A stretch of DNA of 64,000 nt from Aliivibrio finisterrensis (GCF_008933155.1 NZ_WBVP01000007.1:104816-168815); one strand, 5' to 3'; counted from the first letter of the stretch, positions 43,706-53,237 are shown. Made by a program: numbers and translations. Notes: generated by a model not told the origin, from the letters alone.

Positions 43706-44581
43706 ATGAAGAATCCTATGTTTGCTAATATTCGACTGGTTATCAGTGTTTTGCTTGTTATGCTTAATACAGCGTTAACCTCTTTAATTATCAGTTTTTT
43801 TGCTGTGATTAAGTTACTTCTTCCTGTTGCTATCGTAAAAAGAATCACAGTATCTATGGCAAACAAAACATTATGGGGTTGGGCAACACTAAACCTATGG
43901 ATGCTTAATATTAATAATACGATAGAGTGGAAAATTGAAGGTGGTGAAAGCTTATCTCAAGATAACTGGTATTTATTACTTTCGAATCATGTGAGTTGGG
44001 CTGATATCGTGATTTTATCTTCAGTAATGAAAGATAAGATCCCAATGACTAAGTTCTTTTTAAAGTATGAATTACTTTATGTCCCTTTTGTTGGTTTGGC
44101 GTGTTGGGGGGCTGATATGCCGTTCATGCGCCGAGATCCTGAGCGTCGTGAAGATGATTTTAATGCGATAAAGAAGTCGTGTGAAAACTTCCGAGCAGTA
44201 CCAACAACCGTGGTTAACTTTGTTGAAGGGACTCGTGCAACGCCTGAAAAATTACTGGAAGCTCGAACGCCTTATCAGCATTTATTTAAGCCTAAGATTG
44301 GTGGCATTGCTTTTACGTTATCTGCGATGGGTGAATTGTTTGATGGTATTGTTGATGTGACGCTTGCGTATCCAGAGAACCAAAAATCGCCATTTATCAA
44401 TATGTTGCAAGGAAAGTTAACTAAAGTCGTTATTCGTATTAATTTGCATCCTAATGATGAAAAGGTAAATGGAGACTACTTTGGCGATAAGGCCTTTAAG
44501 CGTGGCTTTCATAAGTGGGTAAATGACTTATGGAAAGAGAAGGACGAATACCTACAAGGTGTTTTAAAAAATAAAGAATAA
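43706..44581 (+). CDS. yihG: YihG-type lysophospholipid acyltransferase
   Basis: A PlsC-family membrane acyltransferase, likely acting on lysophosphatidic acid or related lipids. The 291 residues match E. coli YihG across the protein. An N-terminal membrane segment (about 8-32) is followed by the catalytic HxxxxD motif in LLLSNHVSWADIVIL near 89-103, PMTKFFLKYELLYVPFVGLACWGADMPFM, and the substrate motif NFVEGTRATPEKLLEA near 171. It lies next to dsbA, srkA and yihD, the E. coli yih neighbourhood in rearranged order. Exact acyl donor and acceptor are unknown. An ATG at 43718 is also possible. Confidence 0.88.
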   Translation: MKNPMFANIRLVISVLLVMLNTALTSLIISFFAVIKLLLPVAIVKRITVSMANKTLWGWATLNLWMLNINNTIEWKIEGGESLSQDNWYLLLSNHVSWADIVILSSVMKDKIPMTKFFLKYELLYVPFVGLACWGADMPFMRRDPERREDDFNAIKKSCENFRAVPTTVVNFVEGTRATPEKLLEARTPYQHLFKPKIGGIAFTLSAMGELFDGIVDVTLAYPENQKSPFINMLQGKLTKVVIRINLHPNDEKVNGDYFGDKAFKRGFHKWVNDLWKEKDEYLQGVLKNKE

Positions 44582-44582
44582 A

Positions 44583-44612
44583 AAAAGGGAGCGAATTATC
44601 GCTCCCTTTTTT
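44583..44612. terminator. Bidirectional terminator between yihG and dsbA
   Basis: GGGAGCGA (44587-44594) and TCGCTCCC (44599-44606) pair perfectly around ATTA, with A and T runs on the two sides, between convergent genes. Confidence 0.93.
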
Positions 44613-44617
44613 GTGTC

Positions 44618-45220
44618 TTATTTCTTTAGTAGCCAGTTTACTAACTCGTAGTATTCTTCAGCACTTTGAACTTTACCTGTTTCAACAAGGTATTTGTTGT
44701 TAACAATAACCGCTGGAACGCCCGTTAACCCACTGTCTTGAAATGCTTTATCAAAACGGTTAACCATAGAGTTAATTGCAAAACTATTGTAAGTACCATC
44801 GAAGTCATTTGCATTTACGCCTTCATCTAAGAAGATTTGGCGAATTTCTTTTTCGTTACGTGGTGGCTTGTTCATAGTATGAATACGGTTGAAGAAAACA
44901 GGAACCATTTTATCTTCTACACCCAGAGATACCATGGTTGCATAGGCTTTACTCATTGATAAACCCATTGGTCCACCCATAAATGAAACGTGAGTTTTCT
45001 TAAACGTCGCATTGTCAGGCAGTGTTTTCTTTAAACCCTGAATAAGAGGTTCGAAGCTACTGCAGTGCGGGCAGTAGAAAGAGAAAAATTCATTTACTGT
45101 TGGTGTTTTTGACTCAGGTAGGTCAAGAACTCTATAGTAATCACCTTCTGTAAAGTTTGCTGCGTTTACTGAAAAACTCAGTACCAAAGCACCAAACAAT
45201 GCCATCATTTTCTTCATCAT
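44618..45220 (-). CDS. dsbA: Periplasmic thiol:disulfide oxidoreductase DsbA
   Basis: DsbA introduces disulfide bonds into exported proteins and is reoxidised by DsbB. The start at 45220, with GGAGAG 8 bases upstream, gives 200 residues; an open ATG at 45241 lies before the ribosome-binding site. A signal peptide ends near ANA (18-20). The active site is [11 protein letters not shown], with cysteines 50 and 53, and the cis-proline loop is TGVPAVIVN near 163. Thioredoxin halves flank a helical insert. As in E. coli, it follows srkA directly (41 bases), so the pair is probably cotranscribed. Confidence 0.97.
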   Translation of the reverse strand: MMKKMMALFGALVLSFSVNAANFTEGDYYRVLDLPESKTPTVNEFFSFYCPHCSSFEPLIQGLKKTLPDNATFKKTHVSFMGGPMGLSMSKAYATMVSLGVEDKMVPVFFNRIHTMNKPPRNEKEIRQIFLDEGVNANDFDGTYNSFAINSMVNRFDKAFQDSGLTGVPAVIVNNKYLVETGKVQSAEEYYELVNWLLKK

Positions 45221-45261
45221 GTGTAACTCTCTCCAATCCATTTGTGGTTAGTATTATAATT

Positions 45262-46245
45262 TTACCATTGAGGCATCAGTTCTAAAGGTGCATCATTTAA
45301 TGCCGCAATTTGCTCTTTAAATCCGAGTACTTGGCTTTCCCAGTATTTTGCGTCGGCAAACCATGGAAATGCAATAGGAAAAGCCGGATCTTTCCAACGT
45401 TTTGCAAGCCATGCCATGTAGTGCACCATTCGTAGACCGCGTAAAGGTTCAATTAGTTTCAATTGGTTAGAATCAAAGTCACAAAATTCGGAATAAGACT
45501 CTAATAAAATATCTAACTGAACAAGCTTATCTTGTCGTTCGCCATTCAATAACATCCATAAATCTTGTGCTGCTGGTCCATTTCTCGCGTCATCTAAATC
45601 AACAAATAATGGGCCATCGCGCCATAAAATATTACTTGGGTGACAATCACCATGCAGACGAATCGTCTTGCTTGGTTGCCAATGTTGTTCGATTTGCTTG
45701 ATCAACATATCCATATCAGAAAAAAAACTGTTTTCTAAATGAGAGGGTATGAATGAGCTGTTTTCTAATAGTTTTCTTGGTTGGTATAAATACTCGTCCA
45801 AACCAATCGTTGGGCGGTGTTGAAACAGTTCAGATTCGCCAACTTTATGAATACGGCCTAAAAAGCGCCCAACCCATTCAAGTTGGTCAAAATTATCCAC
45901 TTCAAATGTACGACCACCCAAGCTATCAAACAAGGCAAACCAGTAACCATTGGCAAAGTGAAGTGTTTTACCATTAATCTCAAGTGGGGCTGCGATGGGA
46001 ATATCTTGCTGAACTAATTGTCTAGCAAAGAGGTGCTCTTCTAATATTTGGGCTTCAGACCAACGTTGAGGACGATAAAACTTCACGACATAACGGCGTC
46101 TTTCTTCATCAGTAAATTGATACACCCGGTTTTCGTAGCTGTTTAAAGCAAGAAACCCTGATTCAGCGCGAATACCAATATCAGCTAACGCATTCCATAA
46201 TAAATCAGGGGTAAGCGTGCTGAAATTAAAGGCATGTTCAGTCAT
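45262..46245 (-). CDS. srkA: Stress response kinase SrkA (YihE)
   Basis: SrkA is a Ser/Thr kinase of the aminoglycoside-phosphotransferase fold that counters MazF-linked death in E. coli and is Cpx-induced with dsbA. The start at 46245 gives 327 residues (328 in E. coli); longer in-frame starts (to 46302) run into ccoG's end. The catalytic loop is IRLHGDCHPSNILWRDGPLFVDLDDARNGP near 195-225, with the Brenner-type HGDxxxxN and metal-binding D. VKFYRPQRWSEAQILEE near 55 holds the ATP lysine. Confidence 0.94.
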   Translation of the reverse strand: MTEHAFNFSTLTPDLLWNALADIGIRAESGFLALNSYENRVYQFTDEERRRYVVKFYRPQRWSEAQILEEHLFARQLVQQDIPIAAPLEINGKTLHFANGYWFALFDSLGGRTFEVDNFDQLEWVGRFLGRIHKVGESELFQHRPTIGLDEYLYQPRKLLENSSFIPSHLENSFFSDMDMLIKQIEQHWQPSKTIRLHGDCHPSNILWRDGPLFVDLDDARNGPAAQDLWMLLNGERQDKLVQLDILLESYSEFCDFDSNQLKLIEPLRGLRMVHYMAWLAKRWKDPAFPIAFPWFADAKYWESQVLGFKEQIAALNDAPLELMPQW

Positions 46246-46302
46246 AGTTATTCTCAAATAAAAAGGGCGCATGGCGAGCCCTTTGACCCAGTAATAGAAC
46301 AA

Positions 46303-47721
46303 TTATAGCTTTTTAAAGAATCGACTTTCAGCTTTTATTGCTTGGCCATCAGAATTGGTAATTTTAAATTCAATGGCGGTAATGGTTTTGCTCAACTCGG
46401 TGTCTTGTGCACCCAAACTCATTGGTACACTCAATACTTCACCTGCATCGACGTTAACGCTTTGTTCTCCATACCAAGTCAGGTTGTTAATACCGGTAAC
46501 TGATAGCAGATATTCTTGGCTCTGTTGAGTCTTATTTATAATTTTCAACGTGTAAGTATTTTCAATTAAACCGGTGCTATTAATGCGCGAAAGTTGGTTT
46601 CTATCTCTTAATACATCAAGTCCCATTGGTTCTACAGAAGCAATTTGAGTAAAGAAAAGACCCATCATCAATAGCATGACAAGGCCATAACCGATCAATT
46701 TTGGACGCATGATATGAGTCTTATGACCTGCTAATTTATGCTCAGTGGTATAGCTAATAAGATCTTTTTCATAGCCCATTTTATTCATGGTCTCATTACA
46801 CGCATCAATACAAGCACCACAGTTAATACACTCATATTGTAAGCCGTCACGAATATCTATGCCGGTAGGACAAACTTGAACGCATAAATTACAGTCTATG
46901 CAATCACCTAGCCCAAGGGGTTTCGGATCTTTTTTACGAGATCGTGGGCCTCTGGTTTCACCGCGTTTAGGGTCATAACCGACAATATAAGTGTCTTTAT
47001 CAAACATGGCTGATTGGAATCGTGCGTAAGGACACATATGCAAACAAACGATTGAGCGCATCCATCCTGCATTACCATAAGTACAACCAGCAAAGAAAAT
47101 AACCCAAAATGCAGGTAAAAAATCACTATTAAAGGTAAAGAAATCAACAACAAGTTCTTTTACCGGTACAAAATAACCAACAAAAGTGATGCCTGTTGCT
47201 ATCGCAATGGCTACCCATGCAAAGTGTTTAAGTGTTTTTCGAAGAAACAAGTTTGATGTCATTTTCATTTGGTCTTGTTTGCGACGTTTATTGGCGGGGC
47301 CCTCTAGTTTTTCTTCAAACCAGATATACATGAATGTCCAAACGGTTTGTGGGCAGAGGTATCCGCACCAAACTCGGCCTAAAAAGGTGGTAATAAAAAA
47401 GAGACCAAAGGCGGCGATCACAAAAAGAAGCGCTAATAATGTCAGATCTTGAGGAAATAACGTTGTACCAAAGAAATTAAATTGTTGGCTGCCAATATCC
47501 AGTAAAATCGCTTGACGATCTCCAAAAGAAATCCACGGAGTAAGAACAAAGAGTGCTAATAAAAACCAAGCGCCATAGCGGCGTAATTTTTGAAATGTCC
47601 CTTTACTCTGACGAACGTAAATACCTGAATTGGGATTGAAACGATCACTACTGGATTTATGTGTTTTGGGATTGAACTGTTTTGGAGTCACATCTTTGAT
47701 GTCGATTTTATCCTGACTCAT
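46303..47721 (-). CDS. ccoG: Cytochrome c oxidase accessory protein CcoG (FixG/RdxA)
   Basis: CcoG is a membrane iron-sulfur protein that reduces copper for assembly of cbb3-type oxidase. The 472 residues have about five membrane helices (near 48-65, 85-107, 155-177, 190-212 and 340-358). The membrane cysteines are in GRVWCGYLCPQTVWTFMYIW near 113 and VCLHMCPYARFQSAM near 225. Two 4Fe-4S clusters bind CIDCNLCVQVCP near 270 and CINCGACIDACN near 293. The C-terminal Ig-like FixG domain runs from about 370. The ccoNOPQ genes are not in this window. Confidence 0.95.
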   Translation of the reverse strand: MSQDKIDIKDVTPKQFNPKTHKSSSDRFNPNSGIYVRQSKGTFQKLRRYGAWFLLALFVLTPWISFGDRQAILLDIGSQQFNFFGTTLFPQDLTLLALLFVIAAFGLFFITTFLGRVWCGYLCPQTVWTFMYIWFEEKLEGPANKRRKQDQMKMTSNLFLRKTLKHFAWVAIAIATGITFVGYFVPVKELVVDFFTFNSDFLPAFWVIFFAGCTYGNAGWMRSIVCLHMCPYARFQSAMFDKDTYIVGYDPKRGETRGPRSRKKDPKPLGLGDCIDCNLCVQVCPTGIDIRDGLQYECINCGACIDACNETMNKMGYEKDLISYTTEHKLAGHKTHIMRPKLIGYGLVMLLMMGLFFTQIASVEPMGLDVLRDRNQLSRINSTGLIENTYTLKIINKTQQSQEYLLSVTGINNLTWYGEQSVNVDAGEVLSVPMSLGAQDTELSKTITAIEFKITNSDGQAIKAESRFFKKL

Positions 47722-47931
47722 GATTCTTCCTAGTTATTTTTATGAGGTATCCCAACGATGGTTTTATTGAGCGGAACCATTTCAAGGTTGGTGATCTTAA
47801 GACATTGCGGCTGAATTATAGCTTGATGTAAGTTATGAATACGTTGGAAGGTTCAAATTTAGTTAAAAAAGTGTGTTTTATTTGATAGATAATCGATCTG
47901 GTTTATTGCAAACCAGATCGAGATAATGAGG

Positions 47932-48195
47932 TTATAGCAGGCCACGCGCTCTTAATATTGCCGTTTTAAAGTCGTCTTCTTGGTCTTTTGCAAGACCAGG
48001 GATCATTTCATCTTTTTCACTATTGCGCATTTTTAGGTGATAGATAAGAACATCATCAGTTAGATCTTCCAGTTTACCTTCGTATTTTGTTTCTTCAGCC
48101 AGTTTCGTAATGAACTGCATTAAGTTCAATTCTGGTTCTTTTTGCCATTCAGGGTGAATTAATTCGATAAGTTCATTAACGCGGTGACATTTCAT
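47932..48195 (-). CDS. yihD: YihD family protein
   Basis: An 87-residue soluble protein that matches E. coli YihD (89 residues) along its length: [20 protein letters not shown] at the start, [20 protein letters not shown] in the middle, [20 protein letters not shown] at the end. Its biochemical role is not known; in E. coli it sits next to srkA and dsbA, and the same cluster is kept here with ccoG between. AAGGAGAAT precedes the ATG at 48195. Confidence 0.93.
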   Translation of the reverse strand: MKCHRVNELIELIHPEWQKEPELNLMQFITKLAEETKYEGKLEDLTDDVLIYHLKMRNSEKDEMIPGLAKDQEDDFKTAILRARGLL

Positions 48196-48283
48196 TGAGC
48201 ATTCTCCTTATTTTTATTAAGGAGAAGTATAGCTAAGTTAGGGTGGGGAATGAAAGTGATATGTCGAAGAGTACATCATGATG

Positions 48284-48318
48284 CAAAAAGAAAAAGCGCA
48301 ACCCACAGGCTACGCTTT
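48284..48318 (-). terminator. Terminator after the 55-residue basic ORF
   Basis: An 11-bp stem (48308-48318 with 48293-48303, two G-T pairs, loop of 4) is followed on the minus strand by TTTTTCTTTTT. It starts 4 bases past the stop codon of the small ORF. Confidence 0.8.
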
Positions 48319-48322
48319 TAAA

Positions 48323-48490
48323 TTATGCCGCACATGAAACATCAGCTTGAGTTTCTTTTTTCTTGGAAATTACAAGAGTCATTTCTGGTACGTTCTTTTT
48401 CGTTGCAACTACTTTTACAAAGTGGCTACGACGACGATCCACACTGTGCGTTGAAGCAGAGCGTGAGAACCTGACAGTCATAGGACGCAT
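48323..48490 (-). CDS. Small basic protein, 55 residues, unknown function
   Basis: I do not recognise this protein. It begins MRPMTVRFSRSASTHSVDRR and then alternates basic and hydrophobic residues (SHFVKVVATKKNVPEMTLV), ending in a KKKE-rich tail with one cysteine near the C-terminus. There are about 12 Lys/Arg in 55 residues. It may bind nucleic acid or a ribosomal surface, but that is inference. The evidence for a real gene is a strong terminator only 4 bases past the stop, and a position in a 536-bp gap with no other gene. The ribosome-binding site (AGAGA) is modest, and the codon at 48481 (Met4) could be the start. Confidence 0.55.
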   Translation of the reverse strand: MRPMTVRFSRSASTHSVDRRRSHFVKVVATKKNVPEMTLVISKKKETQADVSCAA

Positions 48491-48731
48491 TGGTTATCTC
48501 TATAGTCAGGCACTTCCATGGCCAAATTAATGACCTAACAACTTATGAGTTACATCAAAGTGAACTCTATTTAGCTTTCGCCAATCCAAATAAGTCATCA
48601 GGGATATGTGTTCATAAAACACACAGTAAGAGTATCATAAACTGTCAATTAGTCGAGGTACATCTCAACGTAATAATGAATATTACGTAATACTATGCTG
48701 ATAGATATATGCGTGGCAGAGGAGAGTAACC
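48491..48731. other. Intergenic region before the Spo0M-like gene
   Basis: This stretch should hold divergent promoters for the small basic ORF and the Spo0M-like gene. No further gene is supported. GAGGAGAG precedes the 48732 start. Confidence 0.4.
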
Positions 48732-49520
48732 ATGTCCTTTTTTAAGAAAACATTAGCATCGTTAGGTATTGGTTCTGCCAATGTCGATACAATTATTCAT
48801 CAGGAAGCATTAGTTCCAGGTCAGAAAGTCCAAGTTACAATAGAAGTTACTGGTGGAGCGACAGAGCAGCATATTGATAATATTGATTTGAAATTATGCT
48901 GCCAATATAAAAAAGAAGTGAAGCGTAACCGTGATAGCGGATCTCGAACTGATGTGATAACACAAACTCATGTGTTAGCTGATTGGAGCTTACCTTATGC
49001 GTTTACTATAGAACCTAAGCAAGAGAGAAAGTTTGAGCTTGAGTTGGATCTTCCGCTAAATACACCCGTCACTATTGGTGATTCTAATGTATGGGTTCAA
49101 ACTGGGTTAGATATCTCTCTTGGTTTAGACCCAAAAGATAAAGATCCTATTACCGTTCGTCCCGATGATTTATTTGATGGTGTTCTAACTGCATTAGAAA
49201 CAGAAGGGTTACGAATTCGCCAGGTTGAATGTGAATATGTTAAAGGGTTTGAGCTGCCTTTTGTTCAAGAGTTTGAGTTCGTCCCGTTCGATGGGCCTTA
49301 TCACGGTCGCTGGCGAGAGCTTGAAATGATAGCTCACAGAGCCAAGGATGAACTGCAACTATGGTTTGAGATAGACAGAAGACATCAAGGCGGAGCTTTG
49401 GGGCTACTATCATCAATGCTTGGATGTGGTGAGTTAAAAAGACAATTAAGCTTACCTACGCGCTTAACTCCGGAAGAGGCGGGAAAGCAAGTTATTGATT
49501 TCTTAAATCAAACTACCTAA
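48732..49520 (+). CDS. Spo0M-like (SpoOM family) arrestin-fold protein
   Basis: The 262 residues match the sporulation-control protein Spo0M family: SFFKKTLASLGIGSANVDTI at the start, EALVPGQKVQVTIEVTGG near 25, then LADWSLPYAFTIEPKQERKF and FELELDLPLNTPVTIGDSNVWVQTGLDIS near 98-126. The end reads RHQGGALGLLSSMLG. In Bacillus the protein affects sporulation and cell shape; gammaproteobacteria do not sporulate, so its role here is unknown. The arrestin-like sandwich suggests protein-protein contacts. GAGAG lies before the ATG, and the gene is monocistronic. Confidence 0.88.
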   Translation: MSFFKKTLASLGIGSANVDTIIHQEALVPGQKVQVTIEVTGGATEQHIDNIDLKLCCQYKKEVKRNRDSGSRTDVITQTHVLADWSLPYAFTIEPKQERKFELELDLPLNTPVTIGDSNVWVQTGLDISLGLDPKDKDPITVRPDDLFDGVLTALETEGLRIRQVECEYVKGFELPFVQEFEFVPFDGPYHGRWRELEMIAHRAKDELQLWFEIDRRHQGGALGLLSSMLGCGELKRQLSLPTRLTPEEAGKQVIDFLNQTT

Positions 49521-49562
49521 TAGTTTATGCGCTATCAGTGTCACTTGTTATTCAAATAAAAA

Positions 49563-49604
49563 ATGACACATTTAAGCTTACAGTTGTACGCTTAAATGTG
49601 TCAT
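49563..49604. repeat. Perfect 15-bp inverted repeat between Spo0M-like and hemolysin III genes
   Basis: ATGACACATTTAAGC (49563-49577) is exactly complementary to 49590-49604, with a 12-base loop. A run of A precedes it on the plus strand, so its terminator-like T run is on the minus strand, opposite to both neighbouring genes. It may still end or protect the plus-strand transcript. Confidence 0.7.
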
Positions 49605-49641
49605 ACTTATTTCATTGAGCAATCACTCTATGAGATAAATT

Positions 49642-50289
49642 ATGTCCACTTTTGCCACTTATTCAAAAAAAGAAGAATTAGCCAACAGTTTAAGTCATGC
49701 ATTAGGGATGGTGTTTGGTGTTGTTGCTTTAATATTACTATTAGTAAAAGCAAATACTGCGGATGCTGATTGGTTAACCATAGCAAGTATGTCTGTTTAT
49801 GGCGCCAGTATTATTTTACTTTTTTTAGCGTCGACGCTTTACCATTCTATTGCTGCACCAAAAGCGAAAAGGTTATTAAAAACCTTAGATCATTGCGCTA
49901 TCTTTCTTTTGATTGCCGGTAGTTATACACCTTATTTATTAGTGAGCTTGAGAACACCATTGGCGTACTGGTTAATGGGTGTTATTTGGGCCATTGCGTT
50001 AATAGGTATTATTGGCAAGATTATCTTTGTTTATCGATTTAAAAAATTGTCGCTGATTACTTATCTGATTATGGGATGGTTGTCAGTTATTGCAGTTTAT
50101 CAATTGGTTATTCATATCGATATTAATGGCGTTATTTTGTTAGGACTTGGTGGGGTAATTTACTCTTTAGGGGTTGTTTTTTATGTCGCGAAGAAGATCC
50201 CATATAACCACGCTATTTGGCATTTGTTTGTGTTAGGTGGCTGTATTACTCAATTTTTGTCGATTTATTATTATATAAAGCCGGTTTAA
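49642..50289 (+). CDS. Hemolysin III family (PAQR-type) membrane protein
   Basis: A seven-helix inner-membrane protein of 215 residues in the YqfA/hemolysin III branch of the PAQR superfamily. Conserved metal-site candidates are the helix 1 NSLSHALGMVFGV (Ser/His near 18), ASTLYHSIAAPKAKRLLKTLDHCAIFLLIAGSYTPY near 63-98 with His and Asp, and the C-terminal AIWHLFVLGG near 193 with the last His. Despite the name, hemolysis is not established for most members; a hydrolase-like role on lipids is suggested by PAQR relatives. Monocistronic, ending in a terminator. Confidence 0.92.
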   Translation: MSTFATYSKKEELANSLSHALGMVFGVVALILLLVKANTADADWLTIASMSVYGASIILLFLASTLYHSIAAPKAKRLLKTLDHCAIFLLIAGSYTPYLLVSLRTPLAYWLMGVIWAIALIGIIGKIIFVYRFKKLSLITYLIMGWLSVIAVYQLVIHIDINGVILLGLGGVIYSLGVVFYVAKKIPYNHAIWHLFVLGGCITQFLSIYYYIKPV

Positions 50290-50316
50290 TACCAATCACA
50301 GTAAGTAAGTGTTCAG

Positions 50317-50350
50317 AAATGGCCTAGTAGAAATACGAGGCCATTTTTTA
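50317..50350 (+). terminator. Terminator after the hemolysin III gene
   Basis: AAATGGCCT (50317-50325) pairs perfectly with AGGCCATTT (50338-50346), then TTTTA. It also separates this gene from convergent trkH. Confidence 0.9.
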
Positions 50351-50388
50351 TTGTTACTGTGTTATTCGTTAGTGAGTTAAATTTAGTA

Positions 50389-51834
50389 TTAACCCTTCCA
50401 AAACGCCGGGAAGAACAATACAAGCACTGTTAGGATTTCCAGCCGTCCCATCAACATACCAATACTGAGTATCCATTTAGCACTGTCTGGTAAAGAGGCA
50501 AAATTTCCTGTTGGGCCCACAATGTGCCCCATTCCCGGTCCTACGTTAGCAACAGCAGTAATGGCACTTGTGATACTGGTAACAGGATCAAGACCTAAGC
50601 TACCGAGTAATGCAGAAATAACAATAATGGTAAGGAAGAAGGTAAACACCAAGGCAACGACAGAACGTGCTATATCGTCAGTAACAGGGCGTCCATTGTA
50701 ACGCTGAACAAAAATACCTGATGGGTGAATGAGTTTCATCATCTGCTTATTCAGCATGGTTGCTGCAATTTGAAAGCGGAAGATTTTTATCCCACCAGCA
50801 GTCGAGCCTGAGCAAGCGCCTGCCATCATAACAAAAGCAAAAATAATCGCAGGGAATGCCCCCCACGCCGTAAAATCATCCAAACCAAAGCCTGTTGTGG
50901 TTATCACTGAAATGATATTAAACACTGACACGCGTAATGCATCCATAACGGTATAGTCATTATGTAGAACAAGCCAAATCGCAACAGATAAACTGGTAAT
51001 TAAAACCAGTTTGAGAAAGCCAACCACCTGAGCATCTTTAAATAATACTTTTGGATCCCGCTTTTTCAATACTTGAATAAAGAGCAGAAAAGGCAATCCG
51101 CCAGCAAACATAAAGAAGGCAGCAACCCAGTGTGTGCTATTAGAGAAACGGTTCATAGAACTGTCTGACGTTGAATAGCCCCCAGTGGATAGCGTCGTGA
51201 AGGCATGATTTATGGCTTCAAACGGCGTCATTCCTGTTACTAAGTAACTTAAGAAACATAAGAGGGTTAAGCTTAAATATACACTGACGATGTATTTAGC
51301 TACGTATTTAGTCCTTGGTGCACTTTTATCGGACCAATCGGACGATTCTGTTTGGAACAATCGCATACCACCCACATTTAGCATTGGAAGAATAGCAACC
51401 GCCATTACAATGAACCCTACTCCGCCAAGCCACTGCAGAGTCGATCGCCACAGTAAAATGCTGGGTGCCATATCACCCAAACCACTGAGAACCGTAGAGC
51501 CTGTTGTTGTTATTCCTGACATGGTTTCAAAGTAGGCATCAGTAAAGCTGATATGGTTGATGAAGACAAATGGCAATGCAGCAAAGGCACTGGCGATGGT
51601 CCAGACTAAAGTGGTGATCAGGAACATATCCCGCACGTTCATTTTAAACTGTTTACTGCGGCCAAAAGTTAAACAAGCAAATGCCACTACATGAGTAATA
51701 GCAACCGCTTGTCCAAACTCGATGAAACCACCAGTACCAGTGAAAAGAGCGACGAGTGTTGGGATATACATAAATAGGGCAAGTTTAGATAAAACAAGCC
51801 CTATTACAAATAGGATCGGTTTGTAGTTAACCAT
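50389..51834 (-). CDS. trkH: Trk potassium transporter, channel subunit TrkH
   Basis: TrkH is the K+-translocating membrane subunit gated by TrkA. The 481 residues (483 in E. coli) have four repeated M1-P-M2 units. The pore-loop segments include SGITTTGSTVLSGLGDM near 105, TTLSTGGYSTSDSS near 217, SVITTTGFGLDDF near 309 and ITAVANVGPGMGH near 430, each with a glycine filter. GACSGSTAGGIKIFR near 343 is the intramembrane gating loop. The gene lies 2 bases after trkA. Confidence 0.96.
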   Translation of the reverse strand: MVNYKPILFVIGLVLSKLALFMYIPTLVALFTGTGGFIEFGQAVAITHVVAFACLTFGRSKQFKMNVRDMFLITTLVWTIASAFAALPFVFINHISFTDAYFETMSGITTTGSTVLSGLGDMAPSILLWRSTLQWLGGVGFIVMAVAILPMLNVGGMRLFQTESSDWSDKSAPRTKYVAKYIVSVYLSLTLLCFLSYLVTGMTPFEAINHAFTTLSTGGYSTSDSSMNRFSNSTHWVAAFFMFAGGLPFLLFIQVLKKRDPKVLFKDAQVVGFLKLVLITSLSVAIWLVLHNDYTVMDALRVSVFNIISVITTTGFGLDDFTAWGAFPAIIFAFVMMAGACSGSTAGGIKIFRFQIAATMLNKQMMKLIHPSGIFVQRYNGRPVTDDIARSVVALVFTFFLTIIVISALLGSLGLDPVTSITSAITAVANVGPGMGHIVGPTGNFASLPDSAKWILSIGMLMGRLEILTVLVLFFPAFWKG

Positions 51835-51836
51835 AA

Positions 51837-53213
51837 TTATAAGAAGAACGGACTCGGCTGGAATAAGCGCTCGACATCCTGAACGTATTTCTTATCCACT
51901 AGGAACATAACAACGTGATCATCCTGTTCTATCACGGTTTTATCATGGGCAATGAGCACTTCTTCGCCACGAACAATAGCGCCAATGGTTGTGCCTGGTG
52001 GGAGTTTGATGTTTTGAATCTCTTTGCCAACCACTTTCGAGGTTGTTTCATCACCATGAGCAATCGCTTCAATCGCTTCTGCTGCACCACGACGAAGAGA
52101 AGAGACATTTACGATATCAGCACGACGAACGTGTGTTAATAGCGCTGAAATGGTCGCTTGCTGTGGAGAAATGGCAACATCAATCACGCCCCCTTGAACT
52201 AAGTCGACATAAGCACCACGTTGGATCAGTACCATGACTTTTTTGGCTCCCATGCGTTTTGCAAGCATGGCTGACATGATATTGGCTTCATCTTCATTGG
52301 TTACAGCAATGAACACATCTACTTGGTCGATGTGTTCTTCACTCAATAATTCTTGATCGGCAGCATCACCACAAAAAACGATGCTTTCTTCAAGTAATTC
52401 AGATAACTCTTCAGCGCGTTTCATGTTGCGTTCAATCAATTTCACGCTGTAATTGTGCTCTAAACGTCGCGCAAGGCCTGCACCGATGTTACCGCCACCA
52501 ACAATCATTATTCGTTTGTATGGGCGTTCTAAGCGTTGTAATTCACTCATTACTGAACGGATATGGTTACTTGCTGCAACAAAGAAAACCTCATCATCGG
52601 CTTCGATAACGGTGGTGCCTTGAGGACGAATAGGGCGACCTTGTCGGAAAATAGCAGCAACACGAGTATCAATATGTGGCATATGATCTCGAAGTGCAGA
52701 TAACGCATTCCCAACTAGAGGGCCACCATAGTAGGCTTTTACTGCCACTAAGCTGACTTTTTTCTCTGCAAAACTAGCCACTTGAAGCGCACCTGGGTAT
52801 TCAATTAAACGTTCAATATATCCCGTCACTAATTCTTCAGGTGCAATTAAGTGATCAACAGGAATAGCGTCTGATTGGAACAGGCGATCTTTTTCTTTTA
52901 AGTATTCAGGTGACCGAATACGAGCAATACGGTTTGGGGTATTAAAGAGCGTAAATGCTATCTGACACGCAATCATATTGGTTTCGTCAGAATTGGTTAC
53001 CGCAACCAGCATATCGGCATCTTGTGCCCCAGCCTCTCTCAAGGTGTCTGGATGACTGGCAAATCCTTGAACAACACGAAGGTCATATTTATCTTGTAAC
53101 TCACGCAGTCGCTCTGAACTCTTATCAACAACCGTAATGTCGTTGTTTTCGCCCACCAAGTTTTCAGCCAGTGTGCCGCCAACCTGCCCTGCACCTAAGA
53201 TTATGATTTTCAT
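51837..53213 (-). CDS. trkA: Trk potassium transporter, regulatory subunit TrkA
   Basis: TrkA is a cytoplasmic ring that binds NAD(H) and ATP/ADP and gates TrkH. The 458 residues equal E. coli TrkA and hold two RCK modules. The first has [20 protein letters not shown] near 3-22 with DKSSERL; the second has [20 protein letters not shown] near 235. Each is followed by a TrkA-C domain (near 140-225 and 370-458). It follows rsmB by 24 bases, the def-fmt-rsmB-trkA order of enterics, with trkH added. Confidence 0.97.
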   Translation of the reverse strand: MKIIILGAGQVGGTLAENLVGENNDITVVDKSSERLRELQDKYDLRVVQGFASHPDTLREAGAQDADMLVAVTNSDETNMIACQIAFTLFNTPNRIARIRSPEYLKEKDRLFQSDAIPVDHLIAPEELVTGYIERLIEYPGALQVASFAEKKVSLVAVKAYYGGPLVGNALSALRDHMPHIDTRVAAIFRQGRPIRPQGTTVIEADDEVFFVAASNHIRSVMSELQRLERPYKRIMIVGGGNIGAGLARRLEHNYSVKLIERNMKRAEELSELLEESIVFCGDAADQELLSEEHIDQVDVFIAVTNEDEANIMSAMLAKRMGAKKVMVLIQRGAYVDLVQGGVIDVAISPQQATISALLTHVRRADIVNVSSLRRGAAEAIEAIAHGDETTSKVVGKEIQNIKLPPGTTIGAIVRGEEVLIAHDKTVIEQDDHVVMFLVDKKYVQDVERLFQPSPFFL

Positions 53214-53237
53214 ACCGCTTGCTCGCTCGTATATAGG

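Noticed and set aside
48490..48690. Plus-strand open frame of 66 codons in the gap before the Spo0M-like gene
   Set aside because: No ribosome-binding site, unusual composition, and it lies in the region expected to hold promoters; the minus-strand ORF is better supported.
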